64,000 bases of DNA, taken from Candidatus Dormiibacterota bacterium (lineage in GTDB: Bacteria; Chloroflexota; Dormibacteria; Dormibacterales; Dormibacteraceae). Made by a program: the position numbers and the translations under genes. Under the pieces are notes generated by a model that saw only the letters and a list, made by a program, of their open reading frames with translations, was not told the DNA's origin and did not search any database. Positions 51,827-61,230 of this stretch are shown in pieces; position 1 is the first letter of the stretch; each line of letters starts with the position of its first letter. Location: the NCBI GenBank assembly GCA_024280995.1, contig JAMXLM010000013.1, positions 1 through 64,000 on the forward strand, written 5' to 3'.

Positions 51827-52320
51827 GGCTCGAACTCCCAGCGCGTCGGCGAGCCGGTGAAGTCGTCGGCGCGAAGGCCGAAGGCCCACGTCGGACGCAC
51901 GCGGAAAGCCGAGTTCAGCGCCGGGTCGAGCGTCTCGATGCCGTAGTTCGTGGCGTACTTCTCGTTTTCGAGCGAGAGCATCGAGGCCAGGTCGGCGGGG
52001 TCGTCGATCAGCTCCGCCACGCCTTCGACGACCACCGGGTTGGCGGCGTCCTCGGTCGCGATCGTGCAGTGGGGATTCGCGGCCAGGTTCCGCGCTTTGC
52101 GTGAGGGCTTGCTGCTGCTGAACCAGAAGCTCGAGTCGTGCCACATGCCCCAGACGGGCATGACGTGCGGCCGGCCGTCTGGCCAGACGGTGGTCACCCA
52201 GTAGTTGCGCGACGAGACGAGGCGCTCTTCGGCCCAAGACCATGGCAGGAGACCGGTGCCCTCGCCCGCCGCGCGCAGCCCATACCCGGGCATGTGCGGC
52301 CGAGCGGCGCGCGGCGCCAC
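51823..52320 (-). CDS. PPOX-fold flavin/F420-binding protein
   Basis: 165 residues. Split-barrel motifs: YWVTTVWPDGRPHVMPVWGM, FWFSSSKPSRKARNLAANPH, CTIATEDAANPVVVEGVAEL. Typical of actinobacterial-type F420- or FMN-binding PPOX proteins. Overlaps the FAD gene by 4 bp (convergent). Confidence 0.82.
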   Translation of the reverse strand: MAPRAARPHMPGYGLRAAGEGTGLLPWSWAEERLVSSRNYWVTTVWPDGRPHVMPVWGMWHDSSFWFSSSKPSRKARNLAANPHCTIATEDAANPVVVEGVAELIDDPADLASMLSLENEKYATNYGIETLDPALNSAFRVRPTWAFGLRADDFTGSPTRWEFEP

Positions 52321-52323
52321 GAG

Positions 52324-52551
52324 CTAGTGCCTGAAGACCAGCGTCAGCACGATCAGGACGAGGCCGCCCAGCATCAGCGCGGCACCGCAGCCCACCGAGA
52401 CGACGGTGTAGACGATTCCCCCGGTCGCGGCGTACGTCTCGGCGTAGCGCGCGCGGCCGCGCCTGCGCCGCATGGCCGCCACGACGCCGGCGACGCCGAG
52501 GAGGAAGGCGAATATGCCGAGCAGGATTCCACTGGAAGAAGCCCCGGCCAT
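52324..52551 (-). CDS. Small two-TM membrane protein
   Basis: 75 residues: hydrophobic 8-27, basic loop (MRRRRGRARYAETYA), hydrophobic 44-72. Ends 4 bp before the PPOX start on the same strand, so the two are probably co-transcribed. Unknown function. Confidence 0.55.
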   Translation of the reverse strand: MAGASSSGILLGIFAFLLGVAGVVAAMRRRRGRARYAETYAATGGIVYTVVSVGCGAALMLGGLVLIVLTLVFRH

Positions 52552-52589
52552 GTCTGAAGCTCAGTATCCACCGGATAGGATTCTCACCC

Positions 52590-53486
52590 GTGGCAAGGAT
52601 CCTGCTCCTCGGCTCGACCGGCTTCGTGGGCCGCGGCGTGGCGCACAAGTTCCTGGACGCCGGCCACCAGCTCCGCGTCCTGGTCCGCGACCCGATGAAG
52701 GCCGCGGCCTTCAAGGTTCGAGGCGCCCAGGTGGTGGTCGGCGACGCCCTCGATCAGAACGCCGTCGTCAACGCCGCATCGGGCGTCGAGCACATCGTCA
52801 GCCTGGTCGCGGTCCGGCGGAACCGGCCGCAGTCGTACCTCGCGGTCAACGTCGACGGGCCGAGGATCCTGGGCCAGGCCGCGATCGCGGCACAGGTGCG
52901 GTCCGTGCTGTTCGTGAGCGCGATCGGGGCCAAGCTCGATCCGCACTTCAAGTACTTCACGTCTCGCTGGATGGGGGAGCAGGAGCTCGCCAAGACCGGC
53001 GTTGCCGGCACGATCCTGCGGTTCTCGATCGTCATCGGCGAGGACGGCGGCATCGTCAAGGACTTCGAGCGGGCGCTCCGGGGACCGTTCGCGCTCATCC
53101 CCGGGAGCGGCCAGAACCAGATCCAGCCGATCCTCCGGGAGGACGCCGCACGCTGCATCGTCGAGGGCGTGGTCAGGCCCGAGCTGCTCGGCAAGATCAT
53201 CGAGCTCGGCGGCCCCGAGGTCGTGACCTACGAGACGATCTTCGACTGGTTCCTGCAGGCGCGCGGGATCAAGAAGGCCAAGCTGAAGCTGCCGACGGCC
53301 CTTCTGTCCATCCCGGCCGTGGGGATGGAGGCCGTGATGAAGGACCCGCCGGTCACGCCCGACGAGCTGCGCATGGTCGAGCTGCCGAACATCGCGGCGG
53401 GCATCGACTCCGTGAGCTCGCAGTTCGGGTGGAGGCCGAGCTTGCCTGGCGCCTGGGCGCCGACCCACTGGGCGAGGCGGGCGTAG
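52590..53486 (+). CDS. NAD(P)-binding NDUFA9-like atypical SDR
   Basis: 298 residues from GTG. Nucleotide motif ILLLGSTGFVGRGVAHKF, then VVVGDALDQNAVV, VRSVLFVSAIGA and YFTSRWMGEQELAKTG (Tyr present, not the classical YxxxK). Resembles the NDUFA9/YfcH-like NAD-binding proteins used in quinone or complex I assembly. Function not provable. Its 3' end overlaps the ThpR gene by 58 bp. Confidence 0.8.
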   Translation: MARILLLGSTGFVGRGVAHKFLDAGHQLRVLVRDPMKAAAFKVRGAQVVVGDALDQNAVVNAASGVEHIVSLVAVRRNRPQSYLAVNVDGPRILGQAAIAAQVRSVLFVSAIGAKLDPHFKYFTSRWMGEQELAKTGVAGTILRFSIVIGEDGGIVKDFERALRGPFALIPGSGQNQIQPILREDAARCIVEGVVRPELLGKIIELGGPEVVTYETIFDWFLQARGIKKAKLKLPTALLSIPAVGMEAVMKDPPVTPDELRMVELPNIAAGIDSVSSQFGWRPSLPGAWAPTHWARRA

Positions 53487-54031
53487 GCCGCATCCGGGCG
53501 TTCTTCGGGCTCCCGCTGCCCGAGGAGCAGCGCGAAGCGCTTGCCGGCTTTCTCGCGCGCTGCGCCGAGGTCGCGCCCGGTTTTCGCTGGACGCCGGCCG
53601 GCAGCCTGCACCTGACGGTGAGGTTTCTCGGCCACGTCGAGCAGTCGCTCGCGGAGGGCATTGCCGCAAAGGTCGAAGCCGCGCACCCGGCGGCTTTCGA
53701 GCTGGCGCTCGGCGATGTCGGATCGTTCAAGCGAGGCCGGCTCGCGCGCGTCGTATGGCTGGGACTGAGGCAGGGCGAGGTCGAGATCGCACCCCTCGCG
53801 CATCTGGTCGAGGCCGAAGCCGTCCGTGCGGGCCTCGAGCCTGAGGGCCGCCGCTACCACGCGCACCTCACCCTGGCCCGCGCCAGAGCGCGCGAGGGCG
53901 CCGCGCCGGCCGACCTTCCCGCGCCTCCCGCGCTGCCGTCGTGGCACGCGAACGAGCTGGTCCTGTTCGAGAGCCACCTCGGACGTGGCGGGTCGGTCTA
54001 CGAACCGCTGAGGACGATCAGGCTCCGCTGA
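53429..54031 (+). CDS. thpR: RNA 2',3'-cyclic phosphodiesterase (ThpR, 2H family)
   Basis: 200 residues from GTG 53429; a later non-ATG start near 53487 would give the more usual ~180. Both HxTx motifs are present: LHLTVRFLG and HAHLTLARAR, the hallmark of 2'-5' RNA ligase/CPDase proteins. N-terminal IRAFFGLPLPEEQREAL is typical. Biological substrate unclear in most bacteria. Confidence 0.85.
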   Translation: MEAELAWRLGADPLGEAGVGRIRAFFGLPLPEEQREALAGFLARCAEVAPGFRWTPAGSLHLTVRFLGHVEQSLAEGIAAKVEAAHPAAFELALGDVGSFKRGRLARVVWLGLRQGEVEIAPLAHLVEAEAVRAGLEPEGRRYHAHLTLARARAREGAAPADLPAPPALPSWHANELVLFESHLGRGGSVYEPLRTIRLR

Positions 54032-54419
54032 CGCCGGCCTGGGCGCACTCGAGGTCCTGCTCCGGCCTGCCGCCGCTCACACCGACGGCGCCCACAACCC
54101 CGTCGCCGGCCCTCACGAGCACCGAGCCGAGGCCAGGCACGATCGGCGTGCGCGTGAGCCGGTCGGCGACGGCGAAGAAGCCGGGGCGGTCTCTCGCAAG
54201 GTCGGCCAGGCCGGCGCCGTCACGGTGCAGCATCACCGCGCCGACCGCCTTGGCCTCCGCGACCTGTGGCGACAGCGGCGGCGCGCCATCCATGCGCGAA
54301 AGTCCGAGCATGAGACCGCCCGCGTCCACGACCGCGACGGTGATGTGGATCCCGAGGTCGGTCGCCTTGCTCTGCGCGCGGGAGATTATGGCGTTGGTGT
54401 CCGCGAGCGTCAGGGCCAT
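54018..54419 (-). CDS. GlcG/HbpS family (DUF336) protein
   Basis: 133 residues: ITVAVVDAGGLMLGLSRMDG, AEAKAVGAVMLHRDGAGLAD, VVGAVGVSGGRPEQD. Family members bind heme or act in glycolate use and form octamers; His/Cys ligands here are not diagnostic. Convergent 14-bp overlap with thpR. Confidence 0.8.
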   Translation of the reverse strand: MALTLADTNAIISRAQSKATDLGIHITVAVVDAGGLMLGLSRMDGAPPLSPQVAEAKAVGAVMLHRDGAGLADLARDRPGFFAVADRLTRTPIVPGLGSVLVRAGDGVVGAVGVSGGRPEQDLECAQAGVSGA

Positions 54420-54519
54420 CCCCGACCAAGTTTCGCAGGTTAAGGGGAGGCTACAAGTCGTGGGTTGGCGGCGAACTGACTTTTGGACTTGCGCGGATTC
54501 CCGGGCGGCCTTAACTTAC

Positions 54520-54625
54520 GCCTCGGCCCCGAGGGAAACGTTCGAGGGGGCGGCAACGAGGCCGCAAGGCCGAGTAGCAGCTCTTGAGAGGCGATCCGTC
54601 GGGGTCACTTCTTTTTCTGCGGTAG
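54520..54625 (+). promoter_or_regulatory. Candidate structured 5' leader of the glycan cluster
   Basis: The 240-bp gap 54420-54659 contains no gene. Within it are CCTCG-GCCC-CGAGG (54521-54534), a GNRA-type hairpin GGCC-GCAA-GGCC (54560-54571) and other pairing G+C-rich arms, followed by CTTCTTTTTCTG and then the GT2 gene. It looks like an RNA leader or attenuator, but I cannot match it to a known riboswitch. Confidence 0.35.
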
Positions 54626-54659
54626 GTAATCGCCGACCGCCGCGCTAATCTGACCGACC

Positions 54660-55868
54660 GTGAGCGTCGCTCAGCGCCCCCGCAAGCAGACCGAACGGTC
54701 TTCCCACACCGCCATCGAGCTCTCGATCGTCATGCCGTGCTTGAACGAGGCGGAGACGCTGGCGACCTGCATTGGAAAGGCCCAGCGCGCGATCGCCACG
54801 CACCATCTCCAGGCAGAGATCATCGTCGCCGACAACGGCAGCACGGACCGCTCGCCGGAAATCGCGCGGGAGCTGGGCGTGCGTGTGGTCGAGGTCGTCC
54901 GCAGGGGCTATGGCAGCGCGCTGATCGCGGGCATCGCAGCCGCGCACGGAAAGTTCGTGATCATGGGCGACGCCGACGACAGCTATGACTTCACCGCGAT
55001 CGGCCCTCTCCTCGAGCGCTTGCGTGACGGCTGCGACCTCGTGATGGGCAATCGTTTCGCCGGCGGGATCGAAGACGGCGCGATGGTCTGGTCGCACCGG
55101 TACGTCGGCAATCCGGCGCTGAGCTCGATCAGCCGTCTCTTCTTCCGCACGCCCGTTGCGGACATGCACTGTGGCCTCCGCGGCTTCCGCAAGGACGCGT
55201 TTCAGCGGCTGCGCCTCCGCGCGACGGGCATGGAGTTCGCGAGCGAGATGGTGATCAAGGCCTCGCTGCAGGGGATGCGGATCGCCGAGGTTCCTGTGAC
55301 GCTCCGGCCGGACGGCCGCTCGCGGCCGCCGCACCTGCGCACGTGGCGAGACGGCTGGCGCCATCTGCGATTCATGTTGCTGTTCAGCCCGCGATGGCTG
55401 TTCTTTTACCCGGGCGTCGCGCTGTTCGCGGCCGGCCTGGTCGCGGGAGCGGTGCTCGAGATCGGCCCCGTCAGGGTCGGACCGTTTGGATTCGACATTC
55501 ATACCCTCCTGCTCGCCGGCTTCGCCTGCCTGATCGGGTATCAGCTGATCGTGTTCGCGGTCTTCACCAAGGTGTTTGCCATGCGGATCGGTTTCCATCC
55601 GCCGAACCCGACCTACTCGGCGATGTTTCGCTACGTCCAGCTCGAGACCGGACTCGTGATCGGCGCGCTGATGTTCCTGGCCGGCGTCGCCGGCACAGTC
55701 GCGGCCGTGCTCAGCTGGCGCGCGGTCGGGTTCGGCGCCCTGGATCCGCGACTCACGATGCGCGAGATCATTCCCGCCGCGGTCTTGCTGACCCTCGGTG
55801 TCCAGACCATCTTTGCAAGCTTCTTCCTCAGCATCCTCGGCATCGACAGCGAGACCGGGCAGGCTTAA
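54660..55868 (+). CDS. Family 2 glycosyltransferase (polyprenyl-phosphate sugar synthase-like)
   Basis: 402 residues from GTG. GT-A domain: LSIVMPCLNEAETLATCIGK, IVADNGSTDRSPEIA, VIMGDADDSYDF (metal-binding DxD), MHCGLRGFRKDAF. A C-terminal half with four membrane helices follows, as in DpmA-type membrane-anchored enzymes. Probably makes a polyprenyl-phosphate hexose for the GT-C-like protein encoded next. Confidence 0.88.
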   Translation: MSVAQRPRKQTERSSHTAIELSIVMPCLNEAETLATCIGKAQRAIATHHLQAEIIVADNGSTDRSPEIARELGVRVVEVVRRGYGSALIAGIAAAHGKFVIMGDADDSYDFTAIGPLLERLRDGCDLVMGNRFAGGIEDGAMVWSHRYVGNPALSSISRLFFRTPVADMHCGLRGFRKDAFQRLRLRATGMEFASEMVIKASLQGMRIAEVPVTLRPDGRSRPPHLRTWRDGWRHLRFMLLFSPRWLFFYPGVALFAAGLVAGAVLEIGPVRVGPFGFDIHTLLLAGFACLIGYQLIVFAVFTKVFAMRIGFHPPNPTYSAMFRYVQLETGLVIGALMFLAGVAGTVAAVLSWRAVGFGALDPRLTMREIIPAAVLLTLGVQTIFASFFLSILGIDSETGQA

Positions 55869-57606
55869 CGTCCTGTCCATCGCGCTGCGATACCCGCTGG
55901 TAGTCGCTTATCTGCTTGCTCTCGTCCCCGCGCTGCTCATGGCGATCACGCAGCCCGTGTGGTCGCGAGTCGACGAGGCGCAGCACACCGACTTCATCAT
56001 CCAGCTGAGCCACGGGGTGTATCCGGTTGCGGACCGCACGGTGGTCGATCCCGAGACGCTGCGCGTGATGCAGTCGACCGGTGTCTATCGCTTCGAAGAC
56101 CCTGGCTCCTACCCGACCCCGGATGCGTCCGACATCGGGCCTCCGCCGTCGGGCATGTCCCCGCGCGCGAACGCGGTCTGGATGTCGCGACACCTCTGGC
56201 AGCTTTCGTACGAGTCCGCCCAGACGCCCGTCTACTACCTGCTCATGGTCCCGGTGTGGTGGTTGGCGGATCGGGCCGGCGGGACGTTCGGCGGGATCTA
56301 CGGGCTGAGGATCGTCAACGCGCTCCTGATCGCCTTGCTCGCACCGATGGCGGTGGTCGTCGCACTGCGCCTTGCGCCGGGCAGGTGGGAGGTGGCGGCG
56401 CTTGCGGCCTTGTTCGCCATCGTGCTCCCTGGCCTCGACCTCGACGCGACCAGGGTGGGGAACGACGCTCTCGCCTCCGTCGTGGGCGCGGCGGCGATCG
56501 TGATGGCGGTCAGGTGGGCAGGCGGCGCCTGGACGGTGCGCCGCGCGCTCCTGCTTGGGCTGGTGCTCGGAGCAGGGGTCCTGGTCAAGCTGACCTTGCT
56601 AGGGCTCGCGCCCGCGGTGGCCGTCGCCATGATCTGGCCGGCCGCCGGCGTCTCGTGGAAGCGACGGCTCGGTCTCCTGCTCATCACCGGGCTGGTGGTG
56701 TCCGCGTGCCTCGGGATCTGGTTTGCGATCAACCTGCACCTGTACGGAGTGCCGGTGCCGTCCGCGCGCACCAACCGTCTGTCGATCGTCGCGCCGATGG
56801 CGTTCGACTGGCGTTACGTCCCCTTCTCGATCGCGTTCTTCGTCGTCAGCTACTGGGGTGGAGAGCCGCTCGGCGCACTGCCTTACGCGGCCGGCCTGGT
56901 TGTGCTCGGCTCGCTGATCGTGCTGGTCGCGGTCGCGGGCCTGATCAAGCGCCGCCGGGTCGATGGAGCCGCCGCGGTCGCGATAACGGCTGCCGCCGGC
57001 ATGCTCGCGGTCGCCCTCCTTCTGCCCGCCACCGCGGCCTTCCAGTTCGCCGGCCCAGGCCGCTACGAGTACCCCGCGTTGCCCGCGGTCGCGGCCCTGA
57101 CGGCGGTCGGATTGAGCGCAGTCCTCGCGCGCGCGTTCGCGGCGCGAACCCTGGCGGCTCTTTACGGTGTGGCCGCGGTGTTGATTCTCCTGGCCGGTGC
57201 GCTTGGCCTCGGCGCGGATGCAACGTCCGGCGGGTCGGGCGAGCCGCCATCCCAGGCGACGATCGTCACGACGGAGTCCACCGCCGAGCGCGGCGACGTC
57301 TCGCTCGCCGTAGACAGCGTTGCGCTCGACCAGGCCGGCGGCGCGACGTGGATCCACGTCACCGCGACCAACTCAGGCCCGGACGCGGCGGAGTGGGACC
57401 CGGCGGCGATTGTCAATGGCGTGAGCGCGGACTACGTACGGTCGAGCCATCTGCCCGGCGAGCTGAAGCCCAACGGCAGCGCCTCAGGCTGGATCTATGT
57501 CGGGATCACCACGCATCGCGGCCAGGCGTTGACGGTGCGCTTCCGCGATGTCGCCCAGCATTCCTACGCGGACGTCGCCGACGTGGTGCTTCAGGTAAGC
57601 GTGTAG
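55798..57606 (+). CDS. GT-C-like polytopic membrane glycosyltransferase
   Basis: GTG 55798 overlaps the GT2 gene by 71 bp and the first ~22 residues look non-coding; genuine similarity starts near LSIALRYPLVVAYLLALVPA. About ten membrane helices to residue ~465, with the first external loop WSRVDEAQHTDFI carrying the acidic pair typical of GT-C enzymes, then a ~120-residue beta-rich extracytoplasmic domain. Likely transfers a sugar from a polyprenyl carrier to an extracytoplasmic acceptor. Ends 16 bp inside the convergent surface-protein gene. Confidence 0.75.
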   Translation: MSRPSLQASSSASSASTARPGRLNVLSIALRYPLVVAYLLALVPALLMAITQPVWSRVDEAQHTDFIIQLSHGVYPVADRTVVDPETLRVMQSTGVYRFEDPGSYPTPDASDIGPPPSGMSPRANAVWMSRHLWQLSYESAQTPVYYLLMVPVWWLADRAGGTFGGIYGLRIVNALLIALLAPMAVVVALRLAPGRWEVAALAALFAIVLPGLDLDATRVGNDALASVVGAAAIVMAVRWAGGAWTVRRALLLGLVLGAGVLVKLTLLGLAPAVAVAMIWPAAGVSWKRRLGLLLITGLVVSACLGIWFAINLHLYGVPVPSARTNRLSIVAPMAFDWRYVPFSIAFFVVSYWGGEPLGALPYAAGLVVLGSLIVLVAVAGLIKRRRVDGAAAVAITAAAGMLAVALLLPATAAFQFAGPGRYEYPALPAVAALTAVGLSAVLARAFAARTLAALYGVAAVLILLAGALGLGADATSGGSGEPPSQATIVTTESTAERGDVSLAVDSVALDQAGGATWIHVTATNSGPDAAEWDPAAIVNGVSADYVRSSHLPGELKPNGSASGWIYVGITTHRGQALTVRFRDVAQHSYADVADVVLQVSV

Positions 57607-60600
57607 GTTGGGTTAGGCGCGATGTGCGCCTCGTACTGCGCCGTCGACCCGTTCTGCCTCACCCACACGTCGAACAGGTAGGTGCCACGGGCCAGGCCGG
57701 TCGTGTTCCAGGTCGCCGACGAGGATGAGCCCCAGCCCTGGAGCACGACCCACGCGCCACCCGGCGCTTGAACCCAGAACTCGTACTGCGCATTGGGGCA
57801 ACCTGTGGCCGCGGCGCTGAGCTGGACCGACGTGCCGGCCGGTTGTGGCGACGCCGGATTGAACGTCAGGGTGACGGCTGTGCACGCAGGACCGGTCTGC
57901 ACCGTGTAGGTCGGGTTGGGCGAGATGTGCGCCTCGTAGCTCGCCGTCGAGCCCAGCTGTCTCACCCAGATGTCGAACTGGTACGTCCCCGTCGCCGCGC
58001 CGCCTGTATTCCAGACGGCGCTCGAGCTGGAGCCGTACGTCTGCAGGATCGTCCAGGACCCGCCCGGCGGCAGGATGTAGAACTGGTACTGCGGGTTGGG
58101 GCAGCCTGCCGCGGTCCCGCTCAGGGTGACCTGCGTGCCGGGCGGCTGCGGCGATGCCGGGCTGGGTGCGTTCCAGGTCACGGATGTGCACGGGGCTCCG
58201 GTCTGGAGCGTGTAGGTGGGATTCGGAGAGACGTGCGCCTCCCAGCTCGCGCTCGATCCGGACTGCCTCACCCATGCATCGAACTGGTAGGTGCCGGTCG
58301 CAAGACCCGCGGTGCTCCAGGTCACATTAGAGCTCGTGCTGTAAGCCTGGAGGATCGCCCACGCACCTCCTGGAGGGAGGACCCAGAACTCGTAGACCGG
58401 ATTCGGGCAGCCTGAAGCGGTCGCGCCGAGCGACACCTGGACACCTGGTGCTTGTGGCGAGGCCGGGCTTGGTGCGTTCCACGTCACGGCCGTGCAGACG
58501 ACGGGTGCCTGCAGCGTGTAGGTCGGGTTGGGGGAGATGTGTGCCTCCCAGCCGGCGCTCGAGCCGGCCTGCCTCACCCAGACGTCGAACAGGTAGGTGC
58601 CGGTCGCTGAGCCGCCCGAGCTCCAGGTCGCGGTTGGGTTCGAGCTGTAAGCCTGAAGGACGGTCCACGCACCCCCGGGCGGCTCGATCCAGAACTCATA
58701 CTGCGGGCTGGTGCACCCCGACGCGACTCCAGTCAGCGTCACGGATGTCCCCACCGTCTGGGGCGAAGCAGGGTCGAACCCGAGCGAAACCGACGAGCAC
58801 GGCGCGCCGGTCTGCAGGACGTACGTCGGGTTCGGCGATATGTGCGCCTCCCACTGCGCGGTCGAGCCGGATTGCTTCGCCCAGACGTCGAACAGATAGG
58901 TGCCGGTCGCCTGGCCGGCGGTGTTCCATGTCGCGGTGGCGCTCGAGCTGTAGGCCTGAAGCACCGTCCACGCTCCACCTGGTGGTTGGATCCAGAACTC
59001 GTAGACGGGGTTCGAGCACCCCGCGGCGCTCCCGCCCAGCGAGACCTGCGGTCCGGGCGCTTGCGGGGAGGCCGGGCTCGGCGGGCTCCATGTCACGGAG
59101 GTACAGGTGTTGGCAGCCTGCAGCGTGTAAGTCGGATTCGGCGAGACATGCGCGTCCCACTGGGCGGCGGAGCCTGCGTCCTTAGCCCAGACGTCGAAAA
59201 GGTACGTCCCCGCCGCGAGCCCCGACGTGTTCCAGGTGGCGCTGGAGGCCGGGCTGTACGCCTGGAGGATCTGCCACGCGCCGCCCGGCGGCTGAACCCA
59301 GAACTGGTAGACAGGATGCGGGCAGCCCGCGGCGGTGCCGCTCAACGTCACCTGGGTGCCTGGCGGTTGCGGCGACGCCGGGCTCGGCGCGTTCCAGGTG
59401 ATCGAGGTGCACGGAACCGGCGGTGGCGGCGGGGTGCCGCTGGTGGTGACCGCGTAGTTCTGAGTCACCCACTGCGGAAAGCCGAGGAACGACGAGCCGT
59501 TCGACTGGTTGGTTCCCCACACGACGCCGGCGTTGAGCGGGTCGGGGCTTGCGCCGGAATAGTCGCCCCAGCGGCAGGGCGGCCCGTACGGCGATGAGCA
59601 GCTGAAATCGACGTCGACGTCCGTGCTGGTCGTCAGCACGAGCTCACCGGCGTTCAGCGTGGACAGCGGGGTCGCCGACGTGCGCGACTGCGCCGCGCTG
59701 ACCACCATGTCTGTCGCCGAGCCGCGGTTGTAGAAGATGGCTGCGTCGTTGCCTGCGATCGACGGGGAGATCGACCCGTTCCAGACGAAGTCGGTCGTGC
59801 TCTGCACGGCGCCCTGCTGGCGCACCGTCATCGTCGCCGGCAGGATCTCGTACCAGCGCGCGACCGAGCGTCCGCCCGGCCCGTTGATCGTGTGCTGGGT
59901 CCAGATCGCGGCGGCGCCACCGGCGTCCGGATCGGCGTGGCCGACGGCCTGTGTCAGCCGTGCGTCGAGCGTGTCCACGACAGGTCCACCGTTCGGCTGG
60001 GGTGCCGAGGCCGGCACGTCGAACGCATTCACGGCCAGGTCGCCGTCGGCGAAGAGGTGGGGCTGCCCGCCTTGTGACAATGTGTGCCAGACCATCACCT
60101 TTGTCTGCGGGCCGGTCGGGTCCGTGGGCAGCGGCGCGACCGGGCTGTGCCCAGCCAGGATGTATCCCGTCGCGGAAGCGTCAGACATGTTCACAGGCAC
60201 CGGGGTGAAGGCGGATGTGCCGTCGGCGTTCAGCAGGCGATGCTGCGGGTCGCCGAACTGCGTCAGTCCGCCTGCCGAGCAGGTGGTGAGGTTGCCCGCC
60301 GGCGGCTTGGGCAGCGCCCAGATCGCGGCGCTGCTGAAAACGTAGTTCCCGGTGGTGTCGTCGTAGAGGTTGGCCCCGATGAGGACGAAGTTGTCGTCGT
60401 GACCGAGCTTGGGATAGTCGGCCAGCTGATTGCCGGTGAACGTGGAGAAGTGACACCAGCCGGAGGCCAGGTTGCTCGGATCGGCGGTCATGGACCATCC
60501 GAACTCGAGGTTGTTGTTGTGGCTTGCGAACGCGAGGCCTGCGTAGAACCACCGGCCGGCACGGGGATCCCACTGCACCTGTGGGTCGCTGACGTTGAGT

Positions 60601-61130
60601 CCGCCGGCGCCCACGAAGCTCGCCATGTCCTGGCTGCTGAGCAGGGTCAGCGATCGGTTGTAGACCGCGATGGTCGTGTTGATGAACTCGACGTAATTGT
60701 TCGGGCCGATCGACCCGGTGCTGTCGGGGGGCGTGCAGCAGAAACCTTCGTCCGAAGCGCTCACACCCGGCTGGTTGGTGCCGTTGAACAGCCCGGCGAG
60801 CGGTCCGGCGCTCGCGGCGGGCGCCGCAGCCGCCGTCCTGGTGTTGCCGGCCCGGGCTTTCGCCGCCGCCAGTCCCTTCGGGTTGGCGCCCAGGAAGGGT
60901 TTGCCGGCGGTCTTGGGCTTGCGCTGTTGCCGGGTCGTCGGAGACACGGTCACGACCGGCGGACGGCCCACGGCGGGCACCTCGTGCCCCGAGGTCCTGG
61001 CTGATCGCGCCGAGGCTGCCGAGGTTGCGGCGACGGGCGCGGCCCATGCCGCGATGGCGCAGACGGAGGCGACCAGCCCTACCAGGGCTTTGCCACGGAC
61101 AGAGAACCCCTTCTGCCCCATAGACCCCAT
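57591..61130 (-). CDS. Large secreted repeat protein (1179 residues)
   Basis: Signal peptide (1-35), a Pro/Lys/Ala linker, then a ~430-residue domain (about 110-570) with CCTPPDSTGSIGPNNYVEFI and QVQWDPRAGRWFYAG, which looks like a beta-propeller/exo-alpha-sialidase-type fold. Six repeats of ~100 residues follow (about 575-1178). Each has the pattern CTSVTW...SPASPQ-PG..V...A.GC-N-YEFWV-PPGGAW-ILQ-Y, then ATWNT.G...GTYLFDVWVRQ and AHISPNPTYT. Two Cys per repeat may form a disulfide. No sortase or membrane anchor is seen. Probably surface-associated or released; sits inside the glycan cluster. Confidence 0.8.
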   Translation of the reverse strand: MGSMGQKGFSVRGKALVGLVASVCAIAAWAAPVAATSAASARSARTSGHEVPAVGRPPVVTVSPTTRQQRKPKTAGKPFLGANPKGLAAAKARAGNTRTAAAAPAASAGPLAGLFNGTNQPGVSASDEGFCCTPPDSTGSIGPNNYVEFINTTIAVYNRSLTLLSSQDMASFVGAGGLNVSDPQVQWDPRAGRWFYAGLAFASHNNNLEFGWSMTADPSNLASGWCHFSTFTGNQLADYPKLGHDDNFVLIGANLYDDTTGNYVFSSAAIWALPKPPAGNLTTCSAGGLTQFGDPQHRLLNADGTSAFTPVPVNMSDASATGYILAGHSPVAPLPTDPTGPQTKVMVWHTLSQGGQPHLFADGDLAVNAFDVPASAPQPNGGPVVDTLDARLTQAVGHADPDAGGAAAIWTQHTINGPGGRSVARWYEILPATMTVRQQGAVQSTTDFVWNGSISPSIAGNDAAIFYNRGSATDMVVSAAQSRTSATPLSTLNAGELVLTTSTDVDVDFSCSSPYGPPCRWGDYSGASPDPLNAGVVWGTNQSNGSSFLGFPQWVTQNYAVTTSGTPPPPPVPCTSITWNAPSPASPQPPGTQVTLSGTAAGCPHPVYQFWVQPPGGAWQILQAYSPASSATWNTSGLAAGTYLFDVWAKDAGSAAQWDAHVSPNPTYTLQAANTCTSVTWSPPSPASPQAPGPQVSLGGSAAGCSNPVYEFWIQPPGGAWTVLQAYSSSATATWNTAGQATGTYLFDVWAKQSGSTAQWEAHISPNPTYVLQTGAPCSSVSLGFDPASPQTVGTSVTLTGVASGCTSPQYEFWIEPPGGAWTVLQAYSSNPTATWSSGGSATGTYLFDVWVRQAGSSAGWEAHISPNPTYTLQAPVVCTAVTWNAPSPASPQAPGVQVSLGATASGCPNPVYEFWVLPPGGAWAILQAYSTSSNVTWSTAGLATGTYQFDAWVRQSGSSASWEAHVSPNPTYTLQTGAPCTSVTWNAPSPASPQPPGTQVTLSGTAAGCPNPQYQFYILPPGGSWTILQTYGSSSSAVWNTGGAATGTYQFDIWVRQLGSTASYEAHISPNPTYTVQTGPACTAVTLTFNPASPQPAGTSVQLSAAATGCPNAQYEFWVQAPGGAWVVLQGWGSSSSATWNTTGLARGTYLFDVWVRQNGSTAQYEAHIAPNPTYTLT
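57594..59412 (-). repeat. Six tandem ~300-bp coding repeats
   Basis: The C-terminal half of the surface protein is built of six ~97-102-residue units, three with nearly the same start (CTSVTWNAPSPASPQPPGTQ type). Nucleotide similarity between units is high, making copy-number change by recombination likely. Confidence 0.85.
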
Positions 61131-61230
61131 GCCTCCAGCGTCCTTCCGGACTACTGCGCGGGTTATTTAGTGGAGAAGTAAACGCTCATCGCGCGGATTT
61201 GGGTTGCTTTAGTTACGATCCCGGGCCGAC

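Noticed and set aside
54520-54625. c-di-GMP (GEMM-I) riboswitch
   Set aside because: Some local similarity (gaaac...cgaag-like loops, GCAA loop) but the conserved core and tetraloop-receptor pattern do not line up. Left as an unclassified leader.
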